Shown: positions 50,300 through 59,073 of the stretch, piece by piece
How the letters are laid out: the number at the start of each line of letters is the position of its first letter
How positions within the stretch are numbered: the first letter of the stretch is position 1
NCBI GenBank assembly: GCA_028693055.1
Contig: JAQUWD010000006.1
Coordinates: 1-64,000 of the forward strand
Source: Eubacteriales bacterium
GTDB taxonomy: Bacteria; Bacillota; Clostridia; Christensenellales; Aristaeellaceae
DNA: 64,000 nt
Direction of reading: 5' to 3'
Made by a program: the position numbers and the translations under genes
The notes under the pieces: model-generated
The model's input: only the letters and a program-made list of their open reading frames with translations
Databases searched by the model: none
What the model was told of the DNA's origin: nothing

Positions 50300-52696
50300 C
50301 TACAGGATCACGAGGATTTCGTTTACATCCTTAAGCGCTTTCTCCGGAATCAAGCCGTCTGGCTGTTCAATGCCGCCTAGCAGCACCCGCGAGGGTCTGC
50401 CTTCTCTGTGAGCGCTATTGTCCACGGTGATACAAAGAGCTTTGCCCCGAAAGCGCTTCGTCATGGTAAAGCCGTTCCATTCCTTGGGAATGGCTGGCGC
50501 AATTCGAAGACCCTTGGGGGTAGGTCGCAAACCCAGTATTCCCTCCACGCAGCCCACCATAACCGTGCTAGCGGTACCGGTAAGCCAGTGCACATGCGCC
50601 CGTCCGGGCTGAGGCGTTTCGTGACCCTCGATAAATTGCGAGTGGACATAGGGCTCCGCTTCCCGAAGCTCCGCCCGGTCATTATAAGCGGCAGGGCAGC
50701 TTTCCCGGAAGTACTCGAAAGCGCGGTTGCCATGCCCCAGCAGGGCTTCCGCTAGAATCGCCCATCCCTGAGGCTGGCAGAAGACGCCGCCATTCTCCTT
50801 GGTGGAAGGATTGAAAAGCAGCATTCGTGCTCCGTCAAAGGCATGGTAGCGATAGCAGGGAGCCATCACCTCCAGCCCAAAGGGGGTATTCAAGCCCTTG
50901 TGGACGGTTTCCATAATGGTTTTCGCCTGCTCCTGCGTTGCTGCGCCGCTGATAACCGCCCAGCTTTGGGGATTGAGCCACAAAGAGGCTTCTTCGTTTT
51001 CCTTGCTGCCGATCTTTTGCCCATCCTCGCTAAAGCCGCGCAGGAAACGGTCGTCCTCCCAAAACAAGGCGTTGATGCTGCTTCTCAGCTTCTCCTGCAA
51101 ATCCGCCAGATAAGCTTCGTAATCGGCTTCTCCGGCGATAGCGGAAAGCAGCTCCCGCAGCACGCCGACGGCTTCATAGAGCTGGAAAGCCACAAAGCTG
51201 CTCTCGCCCAAAGCGCCTAGACGCAGGCAGTCGTTCCAATCAGCATAAAGCCCGGCAGGTAGGCCGTGAGCTCCCAGATGATGCATGCTAAAATCAATGG
51301 CTCGCTTCAAATGCTCCAGCACCGTGCCCTCATCCTGATCCGCGAAGGGAACGACCTGCTGTAAATAGGCAGTGTCGCCGGTTTCCGCAACGTACTTGTA
51401 TACAGTGGGGAAAAGCCACAGCGCATCGTCGGCACGGTAATGGGGATGGCCGGTTTCCTTCACGTAGCTTTCCTGCTCCGGCGTGTCCTCCTGCCCCGCT
51501 TGATGGGTAAACTTTACCAGCGGCAGCCCGCCGCCATGATGCACCTGAGCGGAAAGCATAAAGGTAAGCCGTTCCTTAGCCATCTCCGGGTCCAAATGGA
51601 TTATGCCCTGAATGTCCTGCACCGTATCCCGGTAGCCGTACCCGTTGCGCTGGCCGCAGTAGAACAACGAGGCGGCGCGGCTCCATACAAAGGTGGTAAA
51701 GCACTGGAAGGCATTCCACGTGTTCACCATGGAATTAAAGGCCGGGTCGGGCGTATCCACACGAAGCCCATCCAGCTTGCCATGCCAATAAGCCTTCAGT
51801 TCATTCCATTCTTCCTGCACAACCTTTTCTGGGTTTGCATAACGGCGGAGCAGCTCGCTTGCCCCCTCCTCCCCCATCTGCGCCAGCAGGAAAACCATCG
51901 TACGGCTCTCGCCGGGTTGAAGCGTCAGCGCCGTATGAAGAGCGCCGCAGGGATTGCCATTATAGTTGAGGCTATTGTCTAAGCGGCCGTCCACAACGGC
52001 TTGAGGTGCGCAAAAGCGCTTCTGCCCCAAGAACCGCTCCCGTCGTCCGGTGTAGCTTGACACCGACGCTCCAGCAAGGCCGAAAAAGCGTTCCTTGCCG
52101 TTTTCTCCCTTTGCTCCAACGTCGCAGTATTCATTGATGTGCTGTAAAATATGATCTTTCTTAAACTCTGTGCGGGTGATGAACTGGGTATATTGAAGGT
52201 TGACCAAATCCTGTTCATAGAGACTTTCCGTGGTCAGCTCGCAGTAACCGAAAACAGAGAGCTGACGGGCTTTATCGCCGGAGTTGGTAACGGTCAGCCG
52301 CCATACCTCGTAGTTTGCGTTCAAGGGAACATAATAAAGCGCGCTGGATGCAATTTCTCCATAGGCGCTATCAAAAATCGTATAAGCCGTACCGTGGCGG
52401 CAGGCCGTTTGATACTCGTCCAGCGGCTTTTCCACAGGCCGCCAGCTAGCCGACCAGAAGTCTCCGTTCTCGTCGTCCCGCAGGTACAGGTAGCGGCCCG
52501 GCTCGTCAAACTGATTAAAGGTATAGCGCAAAATCCGTCCCGCCGCGCCGGATTTAACGAAGCTGTAGCCTCCGGCATTTTGGGTAATGATGGCTCCATA
52601 GGCGGGTGAGCCTAAGTAATTCGCCCAAGGCATGGGCGTGCGGGGATCGGTAATGACATACTCCCGGGCGGGATCGTCAAAATAGCCGTATCGCAT
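50300..52696 (-). CDS. Glycoside hydrolase family 94 phosphorylase
   Basis: GH94 enzymes split beta-linked disaccharides with phosphate, releasing a sugar-1-phosphate. The 798-residue protein starts MRYGYFDDPAREYVI, typical of cellobiose and chitobiose phosphorylases. An N-terminal beta domain (about 1-290) is followed by the helical barrel with QRNGYGYRDTVQD (about 349-361), the general acid Asp489 in ADWNDC, and HVHWLTGTAS near the end. No signal peptide, so it is cytoplasmic. It is a single gene with its own promoter, operator and terminator. Which disaccharide it uses cannot be read. Its sugar-1-phosphate could feed the phosphoglucomutase at 43295. Confidence 0.92.
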   Translation of the reverse strand: MRYGYFDDPAREYVITDPRTPMPWANYLGSPAYGAIITQNAGGYSFVKSGAAGRILRYTFNQFDEPGRYLYLRDDENGDFWSASWRPVEKPLDEYQTACRHGTAYTIFDSAYGEIASSALYYVPLNANYEVWRLTVTNSGDKARQLSVFGYCELTTESLYEQDLVNLQYTQFITRTEFKKDHILQHINEYCDVGAKGENGKERFFGLAGASVSSYTGRRERFLGQKRFCAPQAVVDGRLDNSLNYNGNPCGALHTALTLQPGESRTMVFLLAQMGEEGASELLRRYANPEKVVQEEWNELKAYWHGKLDGLRVDTPDPAFNSMVNTWNAFQCFTTFVWSRAASLFYCGQRNGYGYRDTVQDIQGIIHLDPEMAKERLTFMLSAQVHHGGGLPLVKFTHQAGQEDTPEQESYVKETGHPHYRADDALWLFPTVYKYVAETGDTAYLQQVVPFADQDEGTVLEHLKRAIDFSMHHLGAHGLPAGLYADWNDCLRLGALGESSFVAFQLYEAVGVLRELLSAIAGEADYEAYLADLQEKLRSSINALFWEDDRFLRGFSEDGQKIGSKENEEASLWLNPQSWAVISGAATQEQAKTIMETVHKGLNTPFGLEVMAPCYRYHAFDGARMLLFNPSTKENGGVFCQPQGWAILAEALLGHGNRAFEYFRESCPAAYNDRAELREAEPYVHSQFIEGHETPQPGRAHVHWLTGTASTVMVGCVEGILGLRPTPKGLRIAPAIPKEWNGFTMTKRFRGKALCITVDNSAHREGRPSRVLLGGIEQPDGLIPEKALKDVNEILVIL

Positions 52697-52716
52697 GGAA
52701 CAGCCTCCTTATCGAT

Positions 52717-52772
52717 AACGTAATCGTTTACGTTGATGGATAAATTGTACCATTTTTATCCATGTTTTGCAA
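52717..52772 (-). promoter_or_regulatory. Promoter and palindromic operator of the GH94 gene
   Basis: Minus strand TTGCAA (52767-52772), 17-base spacer, TACAAT (52744-52749). Just after the start point lies a palindrome, AACGTAA-ACGA-TTACGTT (52717-52734), followed by the AAGGAGG site. The position and form suit repression by a LacI-family (or similar) sugar regulator. No such regulator is in the window. Confidence 0.75.
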
Positions 52773-52811
52773 TGGTATGAAGCGTGTCCCCGCAAAATAG
52801 AGCTTCGTCCT

Positions 52812-53306
52812 CTATTTTCGCACAAAACGAATCTGGCAGCAATCGTCCCCTTTGGCTAGGGTCTTGGGCAAATCCAGTCTACAGCCGAAGCTTTCCGCAA
52901 TGCCGCCATCCCCACACATGGCGTGATCGCATAGCAAACGGATTTCCTCCTCCGTGCAGCCCTGCTTTTGCCACGCCTTCACCAATGGACAATAATGAAA
53001 GTCGATGCTCAGATGATCGTCATCGCAGCTTTTGATTTTCATTTCAAATACCAGCTGAGCGGGTTTCCCAAACAAAGCCTTCTTTAGCCCCCGCAGGCTC
53101 TGCCCCATGCCGCCCTTTTTCACCAGCTCCGCGCCCTGATAAAGCCCGCACCGCCGGATTGCAGCGGGCGCGTATTCCTCTGGGGAGAGGCCAGCCTTCT
53201 TGGCTTCGTCGCAAAGCAGATACATCCATAACGCGCGATGCTCCAGCTGTTCCCGAATGGATTGTAGCAACCTATTTTTGTATTTCGGCTCATTGGTAAT
53301 GCTCAT
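52812..53306 (-). CDS. L-2-amino-thiazoline-4-carboxylic acid hydrolase-like protein
   Basis: A 164-residue protein with the marks of this family: FHYCPLVKAWQKQGC, LLCDHAMCGDGGIAE and a final LAKGDDCCQIRFVR. In the Pseudomonas pathway, the enzyme opens a thiazoline ring toward cysteine; most family members have unproven roles. Conserved Cys and His residues are kept. It is the last gene of the operon gph-like, lipoamide dehydrogenase, this gene (25 bases apart). A small hairpin spans its stop (52794-52818). Function in this context is unknown. Confidence 0.78.
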   Translation of the reverse strand: MSITNEPKYKNRLLQSIREQLEHRALWMYLLCDEAKKAGLSPEEYAPAAIRRCGLYQGAELVKKGGMGQSLRGLKKALFGKPAQLVFEMKIKSCDDDHLSIDFHYCPLVKAWQKQGCTEEEIRLLCDHAMCGDGGIAESFGCRLDLPKTLAKGDDCCQIRFVRK

Positions 53307-53331
53307 GGCGGCTTCCTTCCTTTGGCTATGG

Positions 53332-54678
53332 TCAGGGGCAGAGAATCTCGCTGATGGTAGGATGAGGATAAATCGTTTCCTCCATTTGGCCCTTGGTCAG
53401 ACCAGCGCTACAGCAGGCCGTCAAGGTACCAATCATCTCTCCGGCGTGGGGACACATAAGCTGCGCGCCTAGCAGCTTTTCTGTTTCCTTTTCATAAACA
53501 AGCTTTGCAAAGCCTCTCTCCGCACCCTCTATGAGGGCCTTTCCATTAGCGGAGGTGAGGTTTTTGCTTACCGTTACCGCAATTCCCTTTTCCTTTGCCT
53601 CATCAGCGGTTAATCCTACCGAGGCGATTTCCGGACGGGTAAACACGCAGGAGGGAACGGCGCTCATGGCTTTGCAGTCAGCCACGCCAAACATAGCCTC
53701 CACGGCGTTCCTGCCCTCCGCCTCCGCAGCGTGAGCCAGCTGTATGCCGCCCAGCACCAGATCCCCCACGGCATACACGCCGCTCACCTTTGTTTCCCAC
53801 CGTTCCGAAACCGGAATATAACCCCGTTGAAGCTCCATCGCCGCTTCCAGCTCAGGCGAAAGCAATCCGGCGGTCATGGGTCGGCGACCCGTGCATACCA
53901 GCACGCAGTCTCCCTCCGCGACGCTCTCCCCATCCTTCCCGGTAAAGATACAGCGAAGGCTTTCGCCTTCTTTTTCAATTCTTTGAACCATCGCCCCGGT
54001 ATAAATCTGACAGCCGCGCTTTTTCAGGCTCATCTGCAGGCTTTGTCCAAGCTCCCGGTCGAGGGTGCTTAGCAGCCGAGGCAACGCTTCCACAATCGTT
54101 ACCGCACGGCCTAGGTCAGTATAAATCTGAGCGAATTCCACGCCGATAACGCCGCCGCCGATGATAATCAATCGTTGGCAGTCCACCCCATCGCCGGTCA
54201 GCAGCTCGTCGCTTGAAACGACGCCGGGTAGGTCTAGGCCCGGTATAGGCGGCTTGGCAGGGATAGAGCCAGCAGCCAGCAGGATATGCTCCCCCTCCCA
54301 GCTTTCACCGTTCACCTTTACGGTATGCGCATCCGTTACTCTGCCCTCTCCGATGACTACCGTTACCTTCCCGCGCTTAAGCAAACCGGCAATCCCGTCC
54401 CGTAGCTGCTCCCGCACTTGGGTGGCATGACGGTGCATGGCGGTCATGGATACGGCGGCAGCAGCCGTCACCCCCAGCTCTTCGCCCTCCGCAGCAACGG
54501 TATGATAGAGATCAGCAGAACGCAAAAGCGCCTTGGTGGGGATACATCCCCGATTTAAGCAGGTTCCTCCCAATGCGTCCTTCTCCACCAACAAAACGGT
54601 TTTGTTCATGGCGGCGGCATGGAGAGCGGCAGTATAGCCGCCGGGGCCTCCGCCCACGACGATGAGATCATAGCGCAT
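53332..54678 (-). CDS. lpdA: Dihydrolipoyl dehydrogenase (E3)
   Basis: E3 reoxidises dihydrolipoamide of 2-oxoacid dehydrogenase or glycine cleavage complexes using NAD. The 448-residue protein has the FAD motif GGGPGG (9-14), the redox disulfide C40/C45 in GGTCLNRGCIPTK, an NAD site (IIGGGVIGVEFAQ) and a late GDLVLGGIQLAHAAEAEG. The C-terminal HPTISE provides the His-Glu pair (H439, E444). No lipoyl domain and no E1, E2 or GcvH gene is nearby. It sits in an operon with a gph-like phosphatase and a thiazoline-hydrolase-like gene, near lipoate ligase. Confidence 0.93.
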   Translation of the reverse strand: MRYDLIVVGGGPGGYTAALHAAAMNKTVLLVEKDALGGTCLNRGCIPTKALLRSADLYHTVAAEGEELGVTAAAAVSMTAMHRHATQVREQLRDGIAGLLKRGKVTVVIGEGRVTDAHTVKVNGESWEGEHILLAAGSIPAKPPIPGLDLPGVVSSDELLTGDGVDCQRLIIIGGGVIGVEFAQIYTDLGRAVTIVEALPRLLSTLDRELGQSLQMSLKKRGCQIYTGAMVQRIEKEGESLRCIFTGKDGESVAEGDCVLVCTGRRPMTAGLLSPELEAAMELQRGYIPVSERWETKVSGVYAVGDLVLGGIQLAHAAEAEGRNAVEAMFGVADCKAMSAVPSCVFTRPEIASVGLTADEAKEKGIAVTVSKNLTSANGKALIEGAERGFAKLVYEKETEKLLGAQLMCPHAGEMIGTLTACCSAGLTKGQMEETIYPHPTISEILCP

Positions 54679-54705
54679 AACGGCTCCTCCCTTTCCTAAA
54701 AAGAG

Positions 54706-55371
54706 TCAGTGCTTCTTCAAAATCCAATCCCGAAGCGCTTCGGGGGTGGCAAACAAATTTTCAGCCCCCGCCTTGCGCAGATGCTCCTCCGAGCGAAAGC
54801 CCCACAGCACGGCGGCACAGTCCACACCCGCATTTCGAGCGGTTTCCACATCTACGTCGCTGTCCCCCACATACAAGGTCTCCGCCGGGGACGCGCCGAG
54901 CGATTCCATTACCCGCAGCACCGTATCCGGCTCCGGCTTGCGGCGCACGCCCTCCTGCTCGCCAATCGCTTCATCAATTGCTTCGGAAAAATAAGTGCGG
55001 CACAGCGCCTTCACATTGGGGTCGTTCTTATTGGATACCACCGCCAGCTTACGCTTTGCCTTTCGCAAAGCCGTCAACAGCTCCGGCACGCCGGGATAGG
55101 GCGCGGTGGAATCATTGTTATGTAACGCATAATAATTCGAAAAAGCTTGCAAAGTCATGGTATATGCCTCGGGGTCTGCATTCGCCTCGGCGGGTAAAGC
55201 GCGGGAAATCAGCTTCCCGATGCCGTTGCCCACAAAGCCCTTTACCTCTTCTAAGGTGCGCTCTCCAAAGCCGCCTTCCCTCAGCGCTTGGTTCACCGCA
55301 TTAGTAAGGTCCTCCAACGTATCCAGTAGCGTGCCGTCCAAATCAAAAATGACCGTTGTATATTTCTTCAT
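54706..55371 (-). CDS. HAD-family phosphatase, phosphoglycolate phosphatase-like
   Basis: A 221-residue HAD hydrolase. Of two ATGs, 55371 (MKKYTTVIFDLDGTLLD) is seven bases from GGAGGG and preferred over 55377. Motif I is DLDGT, motif II lies in VVSNK, motif III/IV is RKPEPDTVLRV with VGDSDVDVETARNAG. The four-helix cap suits the Gph/PpaX group. Substrates of such enzymes vary (phosphoglycolate, pyrophosphate, sugar phosphates). First gene of the operon with lpdA. Confidence 0.88.
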   Translation of the reverse strand: MKKYTTVIFDLDGTLLDTLEDLTNAVNQALREGGFGERTLEEVKGFVGNGIGKLISRALPAEANADPEAYTMTLQAFSNYYALHNNDSTAPYPGVPELLTALRKAKRKLAVVSNKNDPNVKALCRTYFSEAIDEAIGEQEGVRRKPEPDTVLRVMESLGASPAETLYVGDSDVDVETARNAGVDCAAVLWGFRSEEHLRKAGAENLFATPEALRDWILKKH

Positions 55372-55516
55372 TGTCATGCCCTCCGAACCCCTGCATCATA
55401 CCACCGAATGGAGCCGGACGCAACCGTCTCCCCTTGCAGGAAAAGCAGATCGCTTCGGCGAATAAAAAAATGATTGTCTAATTCACGTTAAAACCGCTAA
55501 GGGAAGGCTGTCAACT

Positions 55517-56551
55517 ATGATACGACGCACCGCCTGCCTGATTGCCCGGGGCAACAACCCATACCGCAATCTGGCCATTGAGAAGCACCTTATGGATACG
55601 CTGCCGGAAAACACGGCTGTTTTGTACCTGAGCCAAAACCGGCACACCATCATCGTGGGACGAAACCAGAATCCATGGCATGAATGCAAGGTGGATTCCT
55701 TTTTGGAGTCCGGCGGTTCCATCGCCCGAAGGGTAAGCGGCGGCGGCGTCAGCTATCAGGATATGGGTGCGCTTAATTTTAGCCTCATTGTGCCCAAGAC
55801 GGATTTTGATATTCCCAGACAGCTGGCTATGCTCGCGTCCGCCGTTTCGTCCCTGAACATAACCGCTCAAATCGGCCTCAAAAGCTGCCTAATGGCTGGC
55901 GGGCGCGTTTTTGGAAGCAACGCCTTTTATAAATCCGGCTCCGCAGCCATCCATCATGGCACCTTGCTGTTTCAGACTACCATGGATGTGATGGAGCACT
56001 ATTTGAAGCCCCGCAACAAACAGCCCATGACCCCTGAGGATCCGCCTTTGCGCGCCCGCATGGTTAATTTGCAGGAGCTGAACCCGTCGCTTACGCTACA
56101 GTCGCTGGAGCAGTCCGTCTGCCGCACCTTTGCCTCGGCTTTTCGGGCAGAGCCCGCTTGGCTGGACGAGCGCATACTGGATAGCGGAACCATCGACGGC
56201 TTATGCTCCCAATTTGAAAATCCCGGGTGGATTTACCCGGAAAATGTGAATTACGATTTCTCGGTTGAGGAACGCTTTCCTTGGGGAAGCGTCACCATTC
56301 TTTTACTACGGGAAAACGGCCTAATCCGCGCGGCTAAACTGTTTTCCGATGCGATGGAGGCGGCGCTGTTCCTCAGAATCGAGCAAAGCCTGATCGGCTG
56401 CCCCTTTTTAATCGGAGCCATTACCACCCGGTTTGAGCAAAAGCTGGAGCTTTTGCGGGATACCCGGCTTTTACAGATCGCCGGGGATGTATGCACCTTG
56501 CTTTGCGGACGAATCCGCGCCATGGATCGGGACGGCGGCAAGGAAAGCTAA
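55517..56551 (+). CDS. lplA: Lipoate-protein ligase A
   Basis: LplA activates free lipoate as lipoyl-AMP and attaches it to lipoyl domains or GcvH. The 344-residue protein has NPYRNLAIEKHL, VGRNQNPWHEC, the RRVSGGGVSYQDMGALNFS motif (about 75-93) and the Lys-containing NAFYKSGSAAIHHGTLL. The C-terminal accessory domain (about 260-344) is present. It points away from the gph-lpdA operon, which fits a shared role in lipoate-dependent metabolism. GGAAGG precedes the ATG. Confidence 0.92.
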   Translation: MIRRTACLIARGNNPYRNLAIEKHLMDTLPENTAVLYLSQNRHTIIVGRNQNPWHECKVDSFLESGGSIARRVSGGGVSYQDMGALNFSLIVPKTDFDIPRQLAMLASAVSSLNITAQIGLKSCLMAGGRVFGSNAFYKSGSAAIHHGTLLFQTTMDVMEHYLKPRNKQPMTPEDPPLRARMVNLQELNPSLTLQSLEQSVCRTFASAFRAEPAWLDERILDSGTIDGLCSQFENPGWIYPENVNYDFSVEERFPWGSVTILLLRENGLIRAAKLFSDAMEAALFLRIEQSLIGCPFLIGAITTRFEQKLELLRDTRLLQIAGDVCTLLCGRIRAMDRDGGKES

Positions 56552-56554
56552 CGG

Positions 56555-57478
56555 TCAGCAACGCTCCTTTGCGATATAGATGGGCCGCTTCTTGGTTTCC
56601 AGATAGGTCTTGCTCAAGTACTGCCCCAATACGCCAACGCTGAACAGCTGTATGCCGCCCAAAAGCAAAATGATGCAAATCAACGCGGGGAAGCCTGCCA
56701 CCGGATCCCCCCAAAAGATCGTTTTAATCAAAAAATATAACATCAATAAAAAGGCCAGTAGGCAGAAGACAACGCCCATAACAGAGGCCAGCGCTAAGGG
56801 CGCGGTGGAAAAGCCGATGATTCCGTCGATGGAATACACCAGCAGCTTCCAAAAGTTCCACTTGGTTTCTCCTGCCACTCGCTCCACATTTTCATATTCC
56901 AGCCATTTGGTCTGGTAGCCCACCCAGCTGAAAAGGCCCTTGGAAAAGCGGCTAACTTCCTTAAGCTCTAAAATGCTGTTTACCATTTGGCGGGTCATCA
57001 GGCGAAAATCCCGTGCGCCGTCCACAATTTCCGTTTTGGAGATATGGTTGATCAGTTTATAAAACTGCCGGGCAAAAAAGCTGCGCACCTTCGGCTCCCC
57101 CTTACGGGTTACCCGACGAGTAGCAACGCAGTCAAAGCCCTCCTGCTCGATGCCCTCAAGCATCTGAGGAAGCAGCTCCGGCGGGTCCTGAAGATCCACA
57201 TCCATAATGGCGATATAATCGCCCTGCGCCGCTTCCAGCCCCGCAAACATGGCGCTCTCCTTCCCGAAATTACGGGAAAAGCTGATATAGTGAACCCGCT
57301 CATCCCTGTCCCGAAGCGCACGGAAGGCGGCCAGCGTGCCGTCCTTACTGCCGTCATCTACAAAAATAAGCTCAAATTCTACCGCCATGTCGGCGGTTTT
57401 TTGGATAAACGTTTCGTAAAAAAGGGGAGTTGCCGCCTCCTCATTATAGCAAGGCACAATAACGCTAAGCTTCTTCAT
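56555..57478 (-). CDS. Family 2 glycosyltransferase, GtrB/polyprenyl-phosphate sugar synthase type
   Basis: A 307-residue enzyme that moves a sugar from a nucleotide sugar to polyprenyl phosphate. It has IVPCYNEE, the metal site DVDLQDPPELL, SRNFGKESAMFAGLEAA, the DGARDFRLM and KGLFSWVGYQTKW blocks and two C-terminal membrane helices (about residues 230-255 and 265-290), as in GtrB and bactoprenol glucosyltransferases. It is convergent with lplA (three-base gap) and downstream of the secreted protein on the same strand. No flippase (GtrA) is next to it. Confidence 0.9.
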   Translation of the reverse strand: MKKLSVIVPCYNEEAATPLFYETFIQKTADMAVEFELIFVDDGSKDGTLAAFRALRDRDERVHYISFSRNFGKESAMFAGLEAAQGDYIAIMDVDLQDPPELLPQMLEGIEQEGFDCVATRRVTRKGEPKVRSFFARQFYKLINHISKTEIVDGARDFRLMTRQMVNSILELKEVSRFSKGLFSWVGYQTKWLEYENVERVAGETKWNFWKLLVYSIDGIIGFSTAPLALASVMGVVFCLLAFLLMLYFLIKTIFWGDPVAGFPALICIILLLGGIQLFSVGVLGQYLSKTYLETKKRPIYIAKERC

Positions 57479-57581
57479 TTGCAGTGTCCTTTCCTGATAT
57501 GGTTTGGCTGGAACATTGGTAAGTCCTGTCCGTTAACTGCATCTCGACGGTCTTTAGATCACCTGTCTTGGTGATCGACCT

Positions 57582-58253
57582 TTACGGCAGCATCTGGAAA
57601 AACGCCGATGCAGGGTCTTGTCCTTCGGTAAAGGCAGCCTCTGCTTCCTCCCCGCGCCAAGAGAAGCTGTCCTTTAATTGGGCAAGAACCTCCAAATCCT
57701 CTGTTAGCTCCCGTGCCTCCTGCGAATCTTCGCTATAAAGAGAGGAATCGGGCTGCACCGTCCACAGCTCCATCAACGCGTTTTCGCGATAAAAGGCTTC
57801 CCCCAACGCGGAGAGGGTCAAGGGTGCATCACCGCCCAATGTCATCGGCGTGCGGATACGTACGCCGTCAAAGCCATAGCAGTTTTCTGCCGTAATCAGC
57901 GGCGCATCTACCTCTATGCCCCCCGTCTCGCTAGCCAAGCTAGCGGCAATTTGGGGCCACGCATCCAGCAACGTTTGCGCCGATCCGTTTTCCCCGGTAA
58001 GCGTGCTAGAAACGCTTAATAGCACCCTGCCGTTGGGCATGATAAAAAGATAAACGGACGAGCTGCTATTTGCATTGCCCATTACCGTATACATCGGCTG
58101 CAATCCGTCCGGCGCAGGAAAATAACGCAAATCCATAGGCATGCAGATTTCAACGTTCGCAGGTTGGGTAAAGGTCAGGATCGCATCCTCCGCCGCTGCC
58201 CAGCCGCTGAACGAAAGTAACAGCACAAGCAGTGCCGCCATTCCTTTTTTCAC
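57582..58253 (-). CDS. Secreted protein of unknown function
   Basis: A 223-residue protein with a clear signal peptide (KKGMAALLVLLLSFSGWAAA, likely cut near residue 21). The mature part is acidic and beta-rich with a possible psychrotolerant-type look but no recognised motif (VEICMPMDLRYFP, VYLFIMPNGRVLLSVSS, ITAENCYGFDGVRIR). It may be a relation of stress-response or surface beta proteins of Clostridia. A GATCACC hairpin (57557-57576) lies between it and the next gene. Function unknown. Confidence 0.6.
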   Translation of the reverse strand: MKKGMAALLVLLLSFSGWAAAEDAILTFTQPANVEICMPMDLRYFPAPDGLQPMYTVMGNANSSSSVYLFIMPNGRVLLSVSSTLTGENGSAQTLLDAWPQIAASLASETGGIEVDAPLITAENCYGFDGVRIRTPMTLGGDAPLTLSALGEAFYRENALMELWTVQPDSSLYSEDSQEARELTEDLEVLAQLKDSFSWRGEEAEAAFTEGQDPASAFFQMLP

Positions 58254-58381
58254 TTTCCCCTCGCCCCCGTATCTTTCGTTTGTTTAACCAAAAACATTGT
58301 ATCATGAAGCCCAAGGGTTTACAAATGGAAATGCCGGGGAACGTGCAAAAATGTCGCTATTGTAAACAAGCAAGCATCAAT

Positions 58382-58435
58382 ATTGACCAGTTGGTCCATT
58401 TGTGCTATTCTCCTAAAAGCAGACTAGTTGGTTTG
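58382..58435 (+). promoter_or_regulatory. Promoter with two TetR operators for the MATE operon
   Basis: Promoter TTGACC (58383-58388), 17-base spacer, TATTCT (58406-58411). Operator one, ATTGACCAGTTGGTCCAT (58382-58399), covers the -35. Operator two, CAGACTAGTTGGTTTG (58420-58435, imperfect), lies between the -10 and the AGGAGG site. Layout and half-sites match the TetR promoter at 19543-19598. Confidence 0.72.
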
Positions 58436-58451
58436 TTTTTAGGAGGTATCT

Positions 58452-59069
58452 ATGAAAAGAGAGGAAAAAAACCTAATCAGCCGCGAAAAAATTATCACAG
58501 CGGCGCAAAAGGAATTCGCTGAAAAGGGCTATGGACTCAGCTCCGTCAATACAATCTGTGCCGAAGGCGCTATCTCCAAGGGGATTTTATATCATTATTT
58601 CAAGGATAAGGACGAGGTCTATCTACAATGCGTCCGCGAGTGCTTTGATCATCTAACCACCTATCTTCGCGACCATGCTCAAGAATTGCGCGGTTCCATC
58701 ACAGAACAGCTGGATGCGTATTTTTCCATCAGGAACCGCTATTTCAGCGAGCACCGGGAGCAGCAGCGCATCTTCTGCGAGGCGGTCATTTCCCCGCCGA
58801 AGCATTTAGCAACTGAAATTGCTAAAAGTAAGGAACCCCTCGATCAGTTTAATATCGAAACGCTCCAAAAGATTCTCTCGCTGGCCAAGCTGCGCAGCGG
58901 CGTGAGCATAGCAGAGGTTGTGGATACCTTCCGCAGCTATCAGGATTTTATAAACGCTCGTTTTCAGATGCTTGACAGTTCCTTTTTAGACACGGAGAAA
59001 CGCGACGCCTTTTGTCATAAGGCCATTTTGATTTTGTTGTATGGGGTGATCACCCCGGAGAGGGAGTAG
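58452..59069 (+). CDS. TetR-family regulator of the MATE efflux gene
   Basis: A 205-residue repressor. The helix-turn-helix is at about residues 10-55 (REKIITAAQKEFAEKGYGLSS, ICAEGAISKGILYHYFKDKDEVY), followed by a helical ligand domain. AGGAGG precedes the ATG. Two operator palindromes in its promoter indicate autorepression, and the efflux gene begins five bases after its stop, so binding of a drug would release both. It resembles the other TetR at 18890 in the DNA-binding part. Confidence 0.9.
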   Translation: MKREEKNLISREKIITAAQKEFAEKGYGLSSVNTICAEGAISKGILYHYFKDKDEVYLQCVRECFDHLTTYLRDHAQELRGSITEQLDAYFSIRNRYFSEHREQQRIFCEAVISPPKHLATEIAKSKEPLDQFNIETLQKILSLAKLRSGVSIAEVVDTFRSYQDFINARFQMLDSSFLDTEKRDAFCHKAILILLYGVITPERE

Positions 59070-59073
59070 CAAA

